Below, in pieces: positions 15,428 to 26,724 of a stretch of 64,000 nt of DNA. Origin of the DNA: Globodera rostochiensis (taxonomy: Eukaryota; Nematoda; Chromadorea; Rhabditida; Heteroderidae); the NCBI GenBank assembly GCA_018350325.1, contig JAEVLN010000002.1, positions 3,498,295 to 3,562,294 of the forward strand, given 5' to 3'. The position numbers and the translations under genes are program-made. The notes below the pieces were generated by a model. It had not been told where the DNA came from. It made no database searches and saw only the letters and a program-made list of their open reading frames with translations. Positions within the stretch are counted from its first letter, which is position 1. Every line of letters begins with the position of its first letter.

Positions 15428-16394
15428 TAGTGCTGCACGAGACCCAAAATTTCTCGATACTCGAGCCCGAGCCCGATACTTTACCTCGAGACTCGAGCCC
15501 GAGACCCAAAAAACCCGAGACTTTTCTCGAGTCGATACTCGATCGAGACTTTTTTTTCGTAAAATTTTTAATTACTTCAAAAATGTCATAATTTGCTAAG
15601 ATAACGTCAATTTTAGACCAAATCTAATGATTTTTATCTTGATTTTGACTAAAAATAATCGGTTTAAAAGTAAAGATGGTGTGCCCAGGCACGTATTTAG
15701 GATTTTGCTTTGGGGAGGGGTACCGGAAAAAGTCAATTTTTAGGCATGTATTTTAGGGTCTTATTGCATTTTTTCTAAGCAAGTTTTTCCGAAAATTTTT
15801 GTTTTTAGGGATGTATTTTTCCCTTTTTATTGCGTTTTTTGATTAAGTAATTTCCCAAGATGCAATTTTTTTTGTGAATTCTGCTTTACTTCTGGGGGGA
15901 ATGTCGGCGGTGCCGATAGGCGCCGCCGAGAAAATTTTGAATCTTTTTACTCAAATTTGTTAAGAGATTTTAACCAAAAATATTAAAAATGCGGTAATTT
16001 TTGTAAACTTTTTTAGGTGTAGGAAGGAGGGATTGCAAAAAAAATAACCATATTAGGTTTTGTTTTTTGACTATAAATATGTAAAAAAGAGTAATTAAGT
16101 ATTTAATTAAAAGAATAAAGTGTGGGTCCACTCGGGGATTGAACCTCTCTCTGCTAAGGAAAATAAGAAACAAGAATTTAACCACTAAGCCACAAGAGAT
16201 TTAAGTGAAACGTTGTGCAAAAGATATTAATTATGCATTTTTAAATATTTAAGCTCAGAATTTTCACCAAAAATGCCATCTTTACCAGTGTCTCGAAAAT
16301 CGAGACTAAATACGCGAGACTCGAGCCCGAGACCCAAAAAACTCGAGACTTTTCTCGAGTCGATACTCGATATCGAGACTCTCGTGCAGCACTA
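15428..16394. mobile_element. Non-autonomous hAT-like element, 967 bp
   Basis: The ends are inverted copies of TAGTGCTGCACGAGA (15428-15442 and 16380-16394). They are flanked by the identical 8-bp ATAGGCGC at 15420-15427 and 16395-16402. Eight-base target duplications and TAGNG/CAGNG ends are typical of hAT transposons. Behind each end lie degenerate CTCGAG-rich blocks. No transposase frame is present. The element contains nested material: one copy of the GC-hairpin repeat (about 15690-15960) and a tRNA-like segment on the minus strand at about 16121-16200. Confidence 0.85.
16121..16200 (-). repeat. tRNA-derived (SINE-like) segment
   Basis: Read on the minus strand, TGGCTTAGTGGTT resembles an A box and GAGGTTCAATCCCC a B box about 40 bases later, as in a tRNA. 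Stems are too degenerate to call a working tRNA. It is nested inside the hAT-like element and is probably a SINE head or tRNA pseudogene. Confidence 0.5.
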
Positions 16395-16704
16395 ATAGGC
16401 GCATCGAGTAAGCGTGGGGGGGGGGGGAACTCCATGCGCGCAGTTCCAACAAAAAAAAGAATTTGAATTTTAAATGCAGTTATTAAGGCGTAGATGCAGC
16501 AATTTGTAACAGGTAGTAATCAGACAAGTAGTTGTAAGATTTTTTCTTACATCTCAGTTCAAAGAATTATTCGTTTTGGATCATCTCCGATTAAAACCGT
16601 AATATAAGCCACAAGACTACCGGTCCAACACCATGCGAATTAACGAGCATTCTTTTCATTAAGGCCAATTAACTCTATAGAAGGGGCTCGGGGTTGGGTT
16701 CAAT
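16395..16704. other. Short intergenic stretch downstream of Rho GDI
   Basis: Lies between the hAT-like element and the Rho GDI stop codon. No gene was seen; it probably includes the Rho GDI 3' UTR. A short poly-G run is at about 16418. Confidence 0.4.
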
Positions 16705-18185
16705 TCACCAACTCTTCGCAATTTCAATGTACCACGACCAATCCAGCCAATTGTGTTTGTCATCGTCCGTGATAAGTGAATGCACCCGGTACTTTCCACG
16801 GCTCAGCATTCCTTAAAATGGTTTAAAGATTACGCTTATTTTAGAAGCGAAAATTATGTGCGTGCAGGGCTGTAACAGAAAAAATTTTCGGGGGGGGGGG
16901 CAAACCAAAAAATCGATTTTTAGGGGTGCATTTTTTGGTTTTATTGCTTGTTTGTAAGAGATTTTCAACCAAAATTTCAAAAATCGGGACTTTTTTGAAG
17001 TTTTTTAGGAATGGGAAGAGTCGGCGATGCCGATAGGCGCCGGTGTGCGTGAAATAATAGGAAGGATCAAAGTTTAGACATTTAAACGGGCAATGTTTCT
17101 GTTTTTGAATCATTTTTCAGCGGCTTTCAATGCCAAAAGCATAGGAAAGGATGAACCCGAAGGCGCCTCCTCCGGCGGTGTTTCGTAAGTATAAGGTTCA
17201 GGCCGAGGACCATAAGAGCCGAGCATGTACACCTCCTTAGTCACTTAAAACCCAATAATTAAATCAATGCACTTTAAAACAATAATCCTACCTCCAACGC
17301 CAAGTCGACTCAATTTGTGTGCATATTTGAGACCAGACACAATTTCTCGCTGAACAACGAATTCAAAACGTATCCGGTAGCTGCAGCCTTCCTTTATGGA
17401 GAAGATAACGTCGCCCTTGGCTGAAGTTACATTTAAAATGGAGTTACCTCGAGGTTTTTAATTGGTCCGGTGTTTATTCGTAAAATTACAACCATTTTAT
17501 ATTATTATTTAATGATATTGCCCTTTTATAAATTGCGTATTCGGCAAAACTAACCGGGAAGGTTCATGCTATGTTTAGTCTGGTCGCCAGAAACCAGCGA
17601 AATTCGTTTCAGAATTACATTTTTCGGATTGTCGGGTTCCACCAGCACGGAACCCGAAGCATTTGCGCCAAGCAATTGCTCTTTGTATCTGAAAAGATTC
17701 ATTAAAAACAAATTGTGATTCGACTTCCAGGACCCGAATTTTTGAAATTGCGTAAAAAATAATCTTGCACATGCACAAATGAAATTTCGGAAAAAAGTTA
17801 TATGTAAAATAAAAAACCGGAACCGCCCAGGGCGCCGTCAGTCATATTCTATCAAGAATATCTTTATGCTAGTCGGTTCTCTTTTCAAAAAAGTTATTAG
17901 CTTAAAACGTACTTTTTGAGCCAAGGCGCGCTGAGTTATAAACTCCTTTTGTTTAATCGAATCGCCTAGCAAAATGACCCCGACCATAAAAAACCGATCC
18001 CTAATTGAATTGCGTTTTGTTTGGAGTTTTTCTGACTTTCTTAGGCTATCGTCGTTGCAGTCAGCCTCGATTATTTCCTTCACTGATCTTTGGGCGGGTG
18101 TCGAATAAAATGTTTCCTCGCTGGTAAATTCGTTAGCGTCAATTGGATCGTCAGAGCCACTTGACAATTCTTTTTCAGTCGACAT
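16705..18185 (-). CDS. rhi-1: Rho GDP-dissociation inhibitor
   Basis: Five exons on the minus strand: 18185-18037, 17688-17555, 17420-17292, 17243-17157 and 16811-16705. They give 201 residues, the usual RhoGDI length. The acidic N-terminal arm contains DDSLRKYKEQLLG across the first splice. The immunoglobulin-like domain follows: [72 protein letters not shown] and [12 protein letters not shown] at the end. RhoGDI binds prenylated Rho/Rac GTPases, extracts them from membranes and blocks nucleotide release. Intron 4 (16812-17156) holds a copy of the GC-hairpin repeat. The start is 365 bp from the oppositely oriented KIAA0930 homologue. The symbol is that of the C. elegans orthologue. Confidence 0.95.
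16870..17050. repeat. Dispersed GC-hairpin repeat copy inside Rho GDI intron 4
   Basis: A poly-G run at about 16891, an AT-rich body (TTTTCAACCAAAATTTCAAA) and the block CGGCGATGCCGATAGGCGCC at about 17022 match the family described at 8700 and 15690. Confidence 0.65.
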
Positions 18186-18549
18186 CGAATTGTAAAAACG
18201 GAGGGAAAATGAATTAGAGTACAAAAGTCCAAATGAATTTAAGAAGATTATCGTTCATGCTCGAGATCGTCACTGCTTCACTCAAATAATGTTTTAACGA
18301 AGCTTTTGTAACAAAATAAATACTCCCATTAAATGTTCGAATTCGAAGAGAGTCCATCGTTCGAAGGAAGAGTTTTTCCTTACGGAATTATATCAAATGA
18401 TAGGTAATTAATTCAACTATTTGCCCCATAGTTTCATCGGATTATTTCGTTAATTTTAAGTTTATGCACCGTCACCTAGAGCCTAGAAAAAGGTGTTTAC
18501 TAATTGATGTGCCATTTCACGTCGATATTTTGTCCTCACTTTGTTTGGC
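18186..18549. promoter_or_regulatory. Probable shared promoter region of Rho GDI (-) and KIAA0930 homologue (+)
   Basis: The two start codons point away from each other and are 364 bp apart, with no other gene between them. A bidirectional promoter is an inference from spacing only; no specific box was recognised. Confidence 0.35.
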
Positions 18550-21036
18550 ATGGAAATTGACTCGGCGTCGCTTTCCTCGTCAGCTGAAAATGCCATCGCT
18601 CGCTGTGATGTAACCGGTCAAAAAGGCAATAAAACCGAGAAGAACGCAACGGAAAGAGTGGTAATACCCCTCGGATTGGCCGGCACTGCGAGCGGTGGCA
18701 AATGCGCGTGTATTTCGCGTTTGTTGCAGCAACTTTCGTTTCTGATGAAAAATCACTCAACCGCAAAGGGTGCGTTTGATTATGTCGCATTTCTAATAAT
18801 AATAAGCAGACAGCTAGCTGCTAGTAGGTTGTGAACGCTATTTGAGTTGGGCCGATACTCAACGGGCAACTCGACTCGGATATTTCTCGATCTCGCCCTT
18901 AAATGCCGGTTTTGATTGAAAAAAGCCGTTCGGTATACCCCCGTCCGGTCAGCCACCGACTGACTAAAATACTCTTTTAAGCCGATTTCATAAAGCTTGT
19001 TCTGTAGATGATGGGCTCGCTCTCGTCGTAGGGCCGTTTGAGTATCGGTGGGCCGCGCTGTTTCGCGAGTTCATCCTCGAGCCCGTTCACTGTTCGTCGA
19101 TGAAGTGCGTGGCACACAGCGACGATATGCTTTGGTATGTGCCGCTTGTGCGAGTGGCCAACGGCGGTGTGCATGTCGTCGGCTCGGAGGTTTGACGTTC
19201 AGACAAAGCGGGCAATTTCATTCAGTTCTTTTCAGACCAGCCATTTGCAAGTGTTCCGTCGGCAAAGCCGAAACAAACCGACGCCCGGTGACCAAAGTGT
19301 CAATTGGCAGGAAACCGTTTGTCTGAATCTGATCCTTCAGCAGGTGAAACATTTTTCTAATTTCTTTGTTTTATTGCCCAGTTTTGTCATTTAAGTTGGA
19401 CTATTTTGTCACTGTTGCTGTTTGCACAAAAAACTCGCCGAGCAATTTGCAAATTCATCGTAAAACTTGTCAGGTGGGTTTTGGTCTTACAAATTGAAAA
19501 TTTGAAAAGTATAAAGTATTTTCAAATTCTTTCACGAGGTTTTTTTCACATTGTCAGAAGGTTTACCCTTCGCCGAGCCGACGTCGCATGGACGCCAAGG
19601 GCGAATGTGAGGAGGTCACCTACCCGAAGATTTACTTTGCAATCGACAGTTTTGACGAGGTTTTCTCACAAAGAAATGAATGAAGAAACTCTTTTATTGT
19701 TTTTTCCGTTTTGTGGTATATAATACGGAACCCCCGCCCATTTTTCGAAAAAGATAAAAATTTTCTTGAATTTCTAGGTTTCTTGGGTTGAGAAATCCGA
19801 ATATGACCTTCTTTTAGTGGATTTCTCTGCCCCAAGACTTCTAGAAAGACTTTTATGACATTTACCCGTTTTGTTAAGGTCTTCACTGACATGGTCGTGT
19901 CCGAGGGCGAATGTGTTTGTGTGGAATTGGTTGTTCGGGACCGTTACCGGAACACGGAGGCCGTCATTTTTCTAGGATCCATTCGCTTCGACGTGCTCAA
20001 AAAACTCTACGATTCGCGGGTTTGCTTTTTTTCGGCATTTTTAAATATATTTTGCCACTTTCAGCAGAATTCCGGCGCGTGGGGCTGGGCTCAGCGCTTC
20101 ATCAATTCGTCCATGACGCCAAAACGATTCGAATTTGTGAAAATGCGCGGTCCTCGTGGCAAAGGGTTCGCCGAAATGGCGGTAACTCGAGTAGCAAGTT
20201 GTGGCTTCGAGACGCCGATGAGTGAAAACGGATTCGAAATGGGCGTCGGTGGGCGGTTCGATGTAAGCCGTTTTTGTTTTGTCCGCTCTTATCTGTTTTT
20301 GGAACTACAGAGGAAATTGAAATGAATTCCTCCGATTAATTGCCTAAAGTCCGACTGATTCTTCCGATTGCTTTCTCTCGCAGTTTAACCTCAACCGCCG
20401 CGTGTCGGACATTGGCACGGAGTCAATTGGTGGAGACCGTCTCTTCTCGCGTTTGCTTTACGGCGGAGGACGGCGGCGCGGCGCGACAACGCCCGGCGGA
20501 CCACCGCCATCGGTGACGCCGATGGCATATTACGGTGGGCAACGGAACGCGTCGCGGTGGTTCAGCGGGGAGTCGGCGGCGGGCAGCGAAGCGGAAGCCA
20601 CGGGGGCAGGTGGGAAATACGCGTGGCGTTTCAATTTTTGCTGCTTTTGAGTTTAGAAAGCAGAAACCGTTCTTTTTTAGTAAAGATAGTGAACACATTG
20701 ACGGGTTTATCGTTCAGATTCCCAAAGTTTGGCGGAAGGTCTTCACACGCCCGGCAGTTGGTCAATGCGCGGCGGCATTGGCAAGGCTCTGCAGCTTTTG
20801 CGTGACCGAAACGAAGGCGGCGGGGAGAAACTGAACGCACTGCTCACTTACATCACATTGCCATGGACTTCCATTTTGGAAGGTTCGCTTTTTTTGATGG
20901 GGGGGCATAAAGCGAAGGGGTCTTTTCACATTTTGTAAATTCTCTGTCAATCGTCGACATTTTCACAGACATTTTGGCGCCCAACACGCGGAAGCCGATT
21001 CTGACCTTTGAGTTGCAGCTGATCCAAAATCGCTGA
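18550..21036 (+). CDS. KIAA0930 homologue (DUF2045 family), function unknown
   Basis: Ten exons join in phase: 18550-18769, 19008-19189, 19236-19343, 19396-19473, 19558-19659, 19879-20019, 20065-20262, 20384-20609, 20718-20882 and 20969-21036, giving 495 residues (about 400 in human). Matching stretches in order are SDDMLWYVPL, DQSVNWQETVCLNLILQQ, LDYFVTVAVCTK, YPKIYFAIDSFDEVFTDM, GECVCVELVVRD, FLGSIRFDVLKKLYDSR, RFEFVKMRGPRGKGFAEMAV, and LTYITLPWTSILEDIL before the end. The conserved string MRGPRGKG lies in the most strongly conserved part of the family. No biochemical role is established. The extra length comes mostly from the N-terminus and a Gly/Arg-rich insert (20440-20600). AATAAA at 21330 is a plausible poly(A) signal. 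Confidence 0.93.
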
Positions 21037-21536
21037 TCTGAAAGTTCCGAACACTTAACCAATGGTGATCAATGTGATTATGCCAATTTGTTATTTTACA
21101 TTCCTCGCGACATTTACTGATCTTATATTTTTGACATTTCTTTTCTGTTTTGCCCAATTCTTTCCTTTTTGTCTGTCGGTCGGTTACTTTTTTTATTTCG
21201 TTTTCTATTTAATCTCGCCTAGTCCGTGCACATTGAAGCTAATTTTGACTCATTTAATTATTCATTATTAGTTAAGAAGGTTCACAAATTCACACGAACA
21301 AAAATGTTTATTTAACGATTTAAATTATTAATAAATCCTTTTTATGCTGTAAAATATTCGTTTTTTGAAACAGATTTTCAACAACAAAAAAAAAAGAGCG
21401 GTGAAAGGTAAGACAAAAAAATGAGTGCCTGGGGGGGGGCCGAGACAAAAATGGGAATAAACCTTGGCTTTATGTGTGACTGACAGTTATCAAGAAATTT
21501 GAATTTCTTTCTTTTCGCCTTTTGCACTTTTTAGCG
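21037..21536. other. 3' UTR of KIAA0930 homologue and spacer to AKAP17A
   Basis: Contains AATAAA at about 21330. The downstream start codon at 21537 follows directly behind an AG acceptor (TTTTTAGCG|ATG), suggesting trans-splicing of the next gene. Confidence 0.4.
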
Positions 21537-23733
21537 ATGCCTTCGCCTCCGGCATCGTCCGAATTGATCCCTTTCTTCACACATAACGATCTCTACTTGC
21601 GGCCCATCCACAGAGTGACAGTGGAGGTGACTCTGCCAAAACTGCGTCAAATGGGGCAGTCCGTGTGAGGAGGGCGAAACCCAACGAATTGGGGGAGGGG
21701 AGGGGGTTAAGTCTAAATTAACATTAAATGGTTGATCTTTGGGAGTAATCACTTTGAATTTGACGCAGGTCCAACTGGGAGATTCGGGAACGGCTCAAGA
21801 AAATGCTGCACCCAATTGAGGTGATGGGCTTAAGATGAAACAATTCGAAAGTTCTCAAAAGGGCATTGGCATTTCTTCTTAAGCTCTCCGATTTTAAAGT
21901 GCACGAAAGTACGTTGGAGGAAGTGCATTTCATCGCCACGGTTGGCTCTGACAGAGACATAAGAACGGTGCGTTTGTTTTGGCACGAAAAATAGTGAAAT
22001 GATTTGTTTCTGATCGGATTTGAAAACATTTGTTGTCTGATCACCAGTGATCGATCAAAGCGACAGACAGAAATCCAAGACAAAATATTGAATAGATTTT
22101 TACTTTTTATTTTCGTGACCGCCTTATGGCCAAATTAAGACGATTTCGCTGTTGCATGGGACCTCTTTCCGCGCCATTGGCTTCACCGACCCTTTAGCTG
22201 TCAAAGCCCGCGAGGCCAAATTGGACTTTCCCACCCGTGTGGACTGGGACCAATTCTTCGACTCCGCCGACGGAGGACGACAAATGGACGAAAAGGAGCC
22301 GGGGGAGAGGCCGGACACCGTTTACGTCGGGGGACTGCCCTTCGAATGGTTCCAAGTCGGTACTTTTTGTTTGGGGGAGGGCTGTCCAAATTTAGGGACA
22401 AAATTTCAGGAAATTAGAAATTTTTGTTCAAATCTATCAGCCTTTTCTTCCTTTTAGACATCTGTCGATGAAACGGTGGAACGGACATTTTGGCGAATTT
22501 TCAGCGAGTTCGGCGAGGTCGCCTGCGTGGATATTCCTCAGTGCGACCCTTTGCGCAAAATGATGGAGCTTGAAATCTCCGGCATTCAGCTCTCCTCTTG
22601 GCTCTTTGGACAGGTCTTTAAGAAAAAGAAGAGATTAATTTCTTTTGAGTGTCCTTTCTAATAACAAATTTGTTTGGTTACTGCGAAAAGTGTTTGGCGT
22701 TGTCCATTTGTTTATTATTCATTAGGACCCGTTCTTCGAGGTGTACGTCCAATTCCGCGAGTACGACGGCTTTGTGAGCGCCATGGCCGTTTTGGGTGGC
22801 AAAATGCTGGTGCAAAAGTGTGCAAATGGGGCACTTCGGGAGGCAAAAATCAAAGTGAAACGCAAATAAATCATTTGGGTCTCCGATAACATTTTTTAGA
22901 ATTTGCGTGGGGTTAATTTGGGTCTAGGGGTCATTTTCCGTCCATAACTTTAAACATTTGGAGTTGATTCAGGTGGATTTCGATCGGAGTGCCCATTTGA
23001 GCATTCGGAAGATCACTCAGCGGCGCTTACGGCGCATTTGCATTGAATACGAACGCGGCAAAACGGAGGAGAAAGCGCAGGCGGAGGAGAAGCGGCTGGA
23101 GGAAATGATGCGCGAAGAGAGGGAGCGCAGAGAGCGCGAGGGAAGGGAGGCGATGATGCGTCGTCTTTTGCGGGCGGAGCGCCGGCAGCGATTGGTGTGC
23201 CAAAAGGGGGCGGTCAATTTAATTTTGATTAATCATTGATCATTGAACTGACTCGAATGTTTTGGAATCGAATGAATTTAGCGAGAACAATGCAATTTCG
23301 AGCACATTCTGCGCAGGAAGCTCAAGGGCAAACTGAACCATCGGTTGGAGTCCTCGTGGAAGACGCGTCAACGGCAGGCAAAGGCACTGTTGCAGTACGT
23401 GGCCGAGCTTTACAAAGTAAGCTCCTCAAAGTCGGCCGACATCGGCACGGACACTAACTGTACAAATCACGACATTCTCTCATTTTCATTGATCTTGGCG
23501 TAAGCTTTGGATTTTGGACAGTTCTTTTCTTCCGTTGTGGCATTTTCCACTGAAATTTGTTGGTTCAGGTTCAGCAGCAACTTGCGCGAGAGTCGGAGCT
23601 GTCCATCCACGAGTTGGCGTCCGAATACGCGCGCGAGCGCGGTCTGCCCGACGAGGAGGAGCTGAGACGTCGAATTTTGTCCAAAAAGGAACAGAAAATG
23701 CGAACCCAAGTTGGAGGGCGGGCGGGGGAATGA
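21537..23733 (+). CDS. AKAP17A: AKAP17A/XE7 homologue, splicing-associated PKA-anchoring protein
   Basis: Nine exons: 21537-21664, 21769-21820, 21884-21967, 22140-22355, 22458-22613, 22726-22854, 22973-23194, 23282-23416 and 23569-23733, giving 428 residues. The order of matches follows human AKAP17A: NDLYLRPIHRVTVEVTLPKL, SNWEIRERLKKML, KLDFPTRVDWDQFF, EKEPGERPDTVYVGGLPFEW, FGEVACVDIPQCDPLRKMM, FFEVYVQFREYDGFVSAM, VDFDRSAHLSIRKI, then a long highly charged Lys/Arg/Glu coiled coil from about 23030 on. The human protein localises to splicing speckles, affects splice choice and anchors protein kinase A. The C-terminal RS-rich tail of the human protein is missing here: the frame stops at 23731. 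The start codon sits two bases behind an AG acceptor. Confidence 0.9.
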
Positions 23734-24138
23734 AAGCATTTCAACTGATATATTCCCTTCAGATTTCTGTTCGAATACTCCAAAAAAATTTATGAATGTT
23801 TCTATAACAAAATGATTGGAAGAAGTTGAAGGCGAAGACAGCTCGACAATGTTGTGGGTTGGCTGTGTGGCAAGGCCTTAGGGTACGGCCCCGGCTGTGT
23901 TCCAACTGATTCGACGCTTATCATTTTTTGTTTGTTTTACTGTGAATTGGACTTTAAATTCGTTGTGCAAATTATTTATTCATTTCGTTGCGGGTCTTTT
24001 AGCGTTCTTTTAATTAAAATTTTCAATTTTATGTTTTTTTATCATTTAATAATCGTTGATCCATTCGATGCTTTATTATTAATATTTTGCCGGTTTTATA
24101 TTAAAAATGTTGTTGCCAGAGTTTGTTTCATCATCAAA
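23734..24138. other. Spacer between AKAP17A and NSRP1
   Basis: About 400 bp, AT-rich, no gene seen. It ends with an acceptor-like TTGTTGCCAG (about 24111-24120) shortly before the NSRP1 start, compatible with trans-splicing. Confidence 0.35.
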
Positions 24139-25812
24139 ATGAGTGCCGGGGGCAAATTTCGGATGGGACTGAACGTGCGCAAAAGCGTTGTGGTGGCGGC
24201 GGATGGGTCGAAAAAGACGGCCAATGTTTTCGGTGATTCGGCCGAATCGGACGACGAGGGGGGCCAAAGTGCGGCGGACAAATTCGAACGCAAATTCGCC
24301 GCGTCGGCGAGCATAAAAGCGTACGTTAGCCAATGGACGAGAAAAAGGGATTAAATTTTGTTGAAATTGTTTAAGCCGTGAACAGCGACTAATCGAAAAA
24401 GAATTGGCGGAAAATCCCGACATTTTCGATTACGACGCCCATTACGAGCAAATTCAGCAGCAACGCGACCAAAAGGTGGCCGTACAGAAAGAGGCGGACA
24501 AAGAGAAAAAGGCAAGCGAAGGGACCGCCGCGGGGGTTTTTGGCCAAAGTTTTGACAATTTCGGATTTATAATTTTTGAAAATCTTTTGGCATGTCTCAT
24601 AATTTGTACTGTTTCAGCCCAAATATGCCCATTTGTTGACCAAGGCGCACAAACAGCGCGAGCTGAACAGACTTTTGGTGGATGAAAACACTTACAAAAA
24701 AGAGCGCGAAAGGGAGGCCGGCCAATTCGACGACGACGAAGTGTTCGTCACGGGGGCTTACCGACAGCAAATTGAGGAGAGGGAACAGCACAAAGTCGAG
24801 ATGGAGCGGGAGGAGGCGCTCGAAAGTGGGCCAAATTTCCCCTTTTGGGCCTTTCGGCTTCTACAATATGGGCGGGCATTCTTTGGGGGCTATCCTGAAC
24901 ATTTATCATTGGCTTATGTAGGGGATTTTCGAAAGTCCTCTAACCACGAGTCTGCCATCAGAGGGATTATTATTAGGACCCGGCATTTTGAAAATTCCTG
25001 GATTCGGATTGGACTTGGATTTTAGGGAGGTGCCTGGACTTAATTTCTTGAAACCAAATCCAGGCCCGGATCCAGGTCGGACGGCTCTAATTATTGCTTT
25101 ATGCTCCAATTGTTAGAATTCTCCATACTCATAATTTAAACTCGCGTGTGTTTGTTCAGAGATGTGCGATGTGCGTGACCAGCGGTTGTGGCAGCAGGCA
25201 TTTAATCGCACTTTGCTGGACAATATTTCACGCAATCCGTCGACGTCAGAAGGGCTGAAAGAGGAGAAGGACGAAGAGAAGACAGTGGTGAAGACGGAGG
25301 GAGACGACGGATGGACGGAAGTGCAGGCGATGGAAGAAGAAAGGGTGGAGCTCAAGTTGGAGGAGGTTGTCGTTCAAAGGGAGGGAGAAGGAGCAGAAAC
25401 GCATGGCGATGAACGGCGACGACGCTTTGAACGGGAAGAGGACGACGATGCGAGAAAGAGGCGCCAACGCCCGTCGTCGTCTTTAGTGGTGGGCGGCCAT
25501 CGTCGTCGGGAGAGAAAGGACAAAGAAGAAGCTGAGGACGACGGGAAGAGAGGGGGAAGAACGGCGGAGGAGGGACGGAAGAAGAGGGCCCGGCTAGACG
25601 AAAGCGTTGCTGGAGGAGGAGGCGTGGCAATGGGCGGAGAGCAGCCGAAGGACGCCGAGGGGGAGGAGGAAGAGTTAAGGATGGCACGCATCCGGCAACT
25701 TCTGGCTAGGCGTAACGACCAACGCGCCATCGAAGAGGCCAAGCAGCGCCATTTGGAGCGTCGCGCGGCAGGAGAGATACGGGCGCCTCGCATTGAGGAA
25801 AAGTCCGACTGA
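24139..25812 (+). CDS. NSRP1: NSRP1/CCDC55 homologue, nuclear speckle splicing regulator
   Basis: Four exons: 24139-24320, 24376-24511, 24618-24825 and 25160-25812, about 392 residues. Shared features with NSRP1 are an N-terminal KTANVFGDSAESDDEG, IEKELAENPDIFDYDAHYEQ, KPKYAHLLTKAHKQRELNR, EREREAGQFDDDEVFVTGAY and a long charged tail of Glu, Lys and Arg repeats. NSRP1 is a nuclear-speckle coiled-coil protein that alters alternative splicing. The second intron can be read as GC-AG (AAAAAG|GCAAGC), which restores the conserved lysine before PKY; a GT donor 24 bp further on also keeps frame and would add eight residues. The third intron holds a degenerate repeat (about 24935-25080). Poly(A) signal AATAAA is at about 26003. 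Confidence 0.9.
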
Positions 25813-25895
25813 ACGTCCGAAAGATTGCCCGAACACCCAACTTAAATTGACTGACTTTACAGTCTTTTGGAACCAAAAACGCGCCCATCCTCCCG

Positions 25896-26246
25896 TTAAA
25901 TTGTTATTTTCCACCACAACATACACAAAAAGTGAATTTGTTTATGGGAACTTTCCGATTGTCGTAACAGAAAAACAATATCTGGTTCAGAAACAAGACA
26001 AAAATAAATCGTCCATTTATTCGTCCGCGAGTTTGCTCTTTGTACGCTTCCTTTTCGTCTCCTTTCCGTCCCGTCCCAACAGCTTCCGCTTCTTTTTTTC
26101 TCAGTGCCTTCTCCATCTTTCTGTTGTTGCCCATTTTGGACTAACTTATCCATTTGTTCAGCAAAGTCCATTTTCCTCTTCACTTTCCTTTTGTTCACCC
26201 TTTCGAAAGCGTCAGTCGCCTCTCCGTCGACTTCGCCTCCATTCAT
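25896..26246 (-). CDS. Hypothetical small basic protein downstream of TOM1 (weak)
   Basis: A 116-codon frame starts at 26246, just behind a good acceptor (TTTAATTTCAG, about 26270), about 170 bp past the TOM1 poly(A) signal on the same strand. It begins MNGGEVDGEATDAFERVNKR and is rich in Lys, Glu and Gln for 60 residues, then loses protein-like composition. It overlaps the antisense of the NSRP1 3' UTR. It could be a downstream operon gene or a chance frame; no family was recognised. Confidence 0.25.
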   Translation of the reverse strand: MNGGEVDGEATDAFERVNKRKVKRKMDFAEQMDKLVQNGQQQKDGEGTEKKRSGSCWDGTERRRKGSVQRANSRTNKWTIYFCLVSEPDIVFLLRQSESSHKQIHFLCMLWWKITI

Positions 26247-26280
26247 CACCCCAATTGAGGCCAAAATACTGAAATTAAAC

Positions 26281-26402
26281 ACCAAAATTAAGTTAACCCG
26301 GGTTAAAGACGAGCACCCCATTTTTATTGGTCCGTTAACTCGGGCTAAATAAACCCGGGTTTAGCCGTTAACCCGGGTTAACTTAACCCGAAGACGAGCA
26401 CC
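26281..26402. repeat. Palindrome cluster
   Basis: AACCCGGGTT occurs three times in about 100 bp, with related AACTCGGGCT. AAGACGAGCACC occurs twice in the same orientation (about 26308 and 26391). It is probably a remnant of a small inverted-repeat element between the convergent NSRP1 and TOM1 genes. Confidence 0.5.
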
Positions 26403-26435
26403 AGGCCCCAGAACTGCTCGAAATAGGCCAAATCA

Positions 26436-26441
26436 TTTATT
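26436..26441 (-). terminator. Probable TOM1 poly(A) signal
   Basis: AATAAA on the minus strand, about 285 bp past the TOM1 stop codon. Confidence 0.5.
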
Positions 26442-26724
26442 AATACACGGTGCAAAATATTTGAAACAAATGTTTATATTTTGGTTGACGGATGCAATCG
26501 AATCGCCACTGTGCAAGCAATATCGTCAATATGATCACAAGAAGCTGCAGCAAAATGTATGAAGAAAGTTTTAAGGATTGGGAAAAGAAAATCACAACGT
26601 CGTAAAAAGAGTACAAATGTGTGGGTGGAGTAAATGTGGGCGGAGGAGGTTTGTCCACAGATTGACAAGAGAAACTCCAATTCCGAAACGCCTTCCCAAC
26701 ACCACCTCTGATTCTGATTAACTC

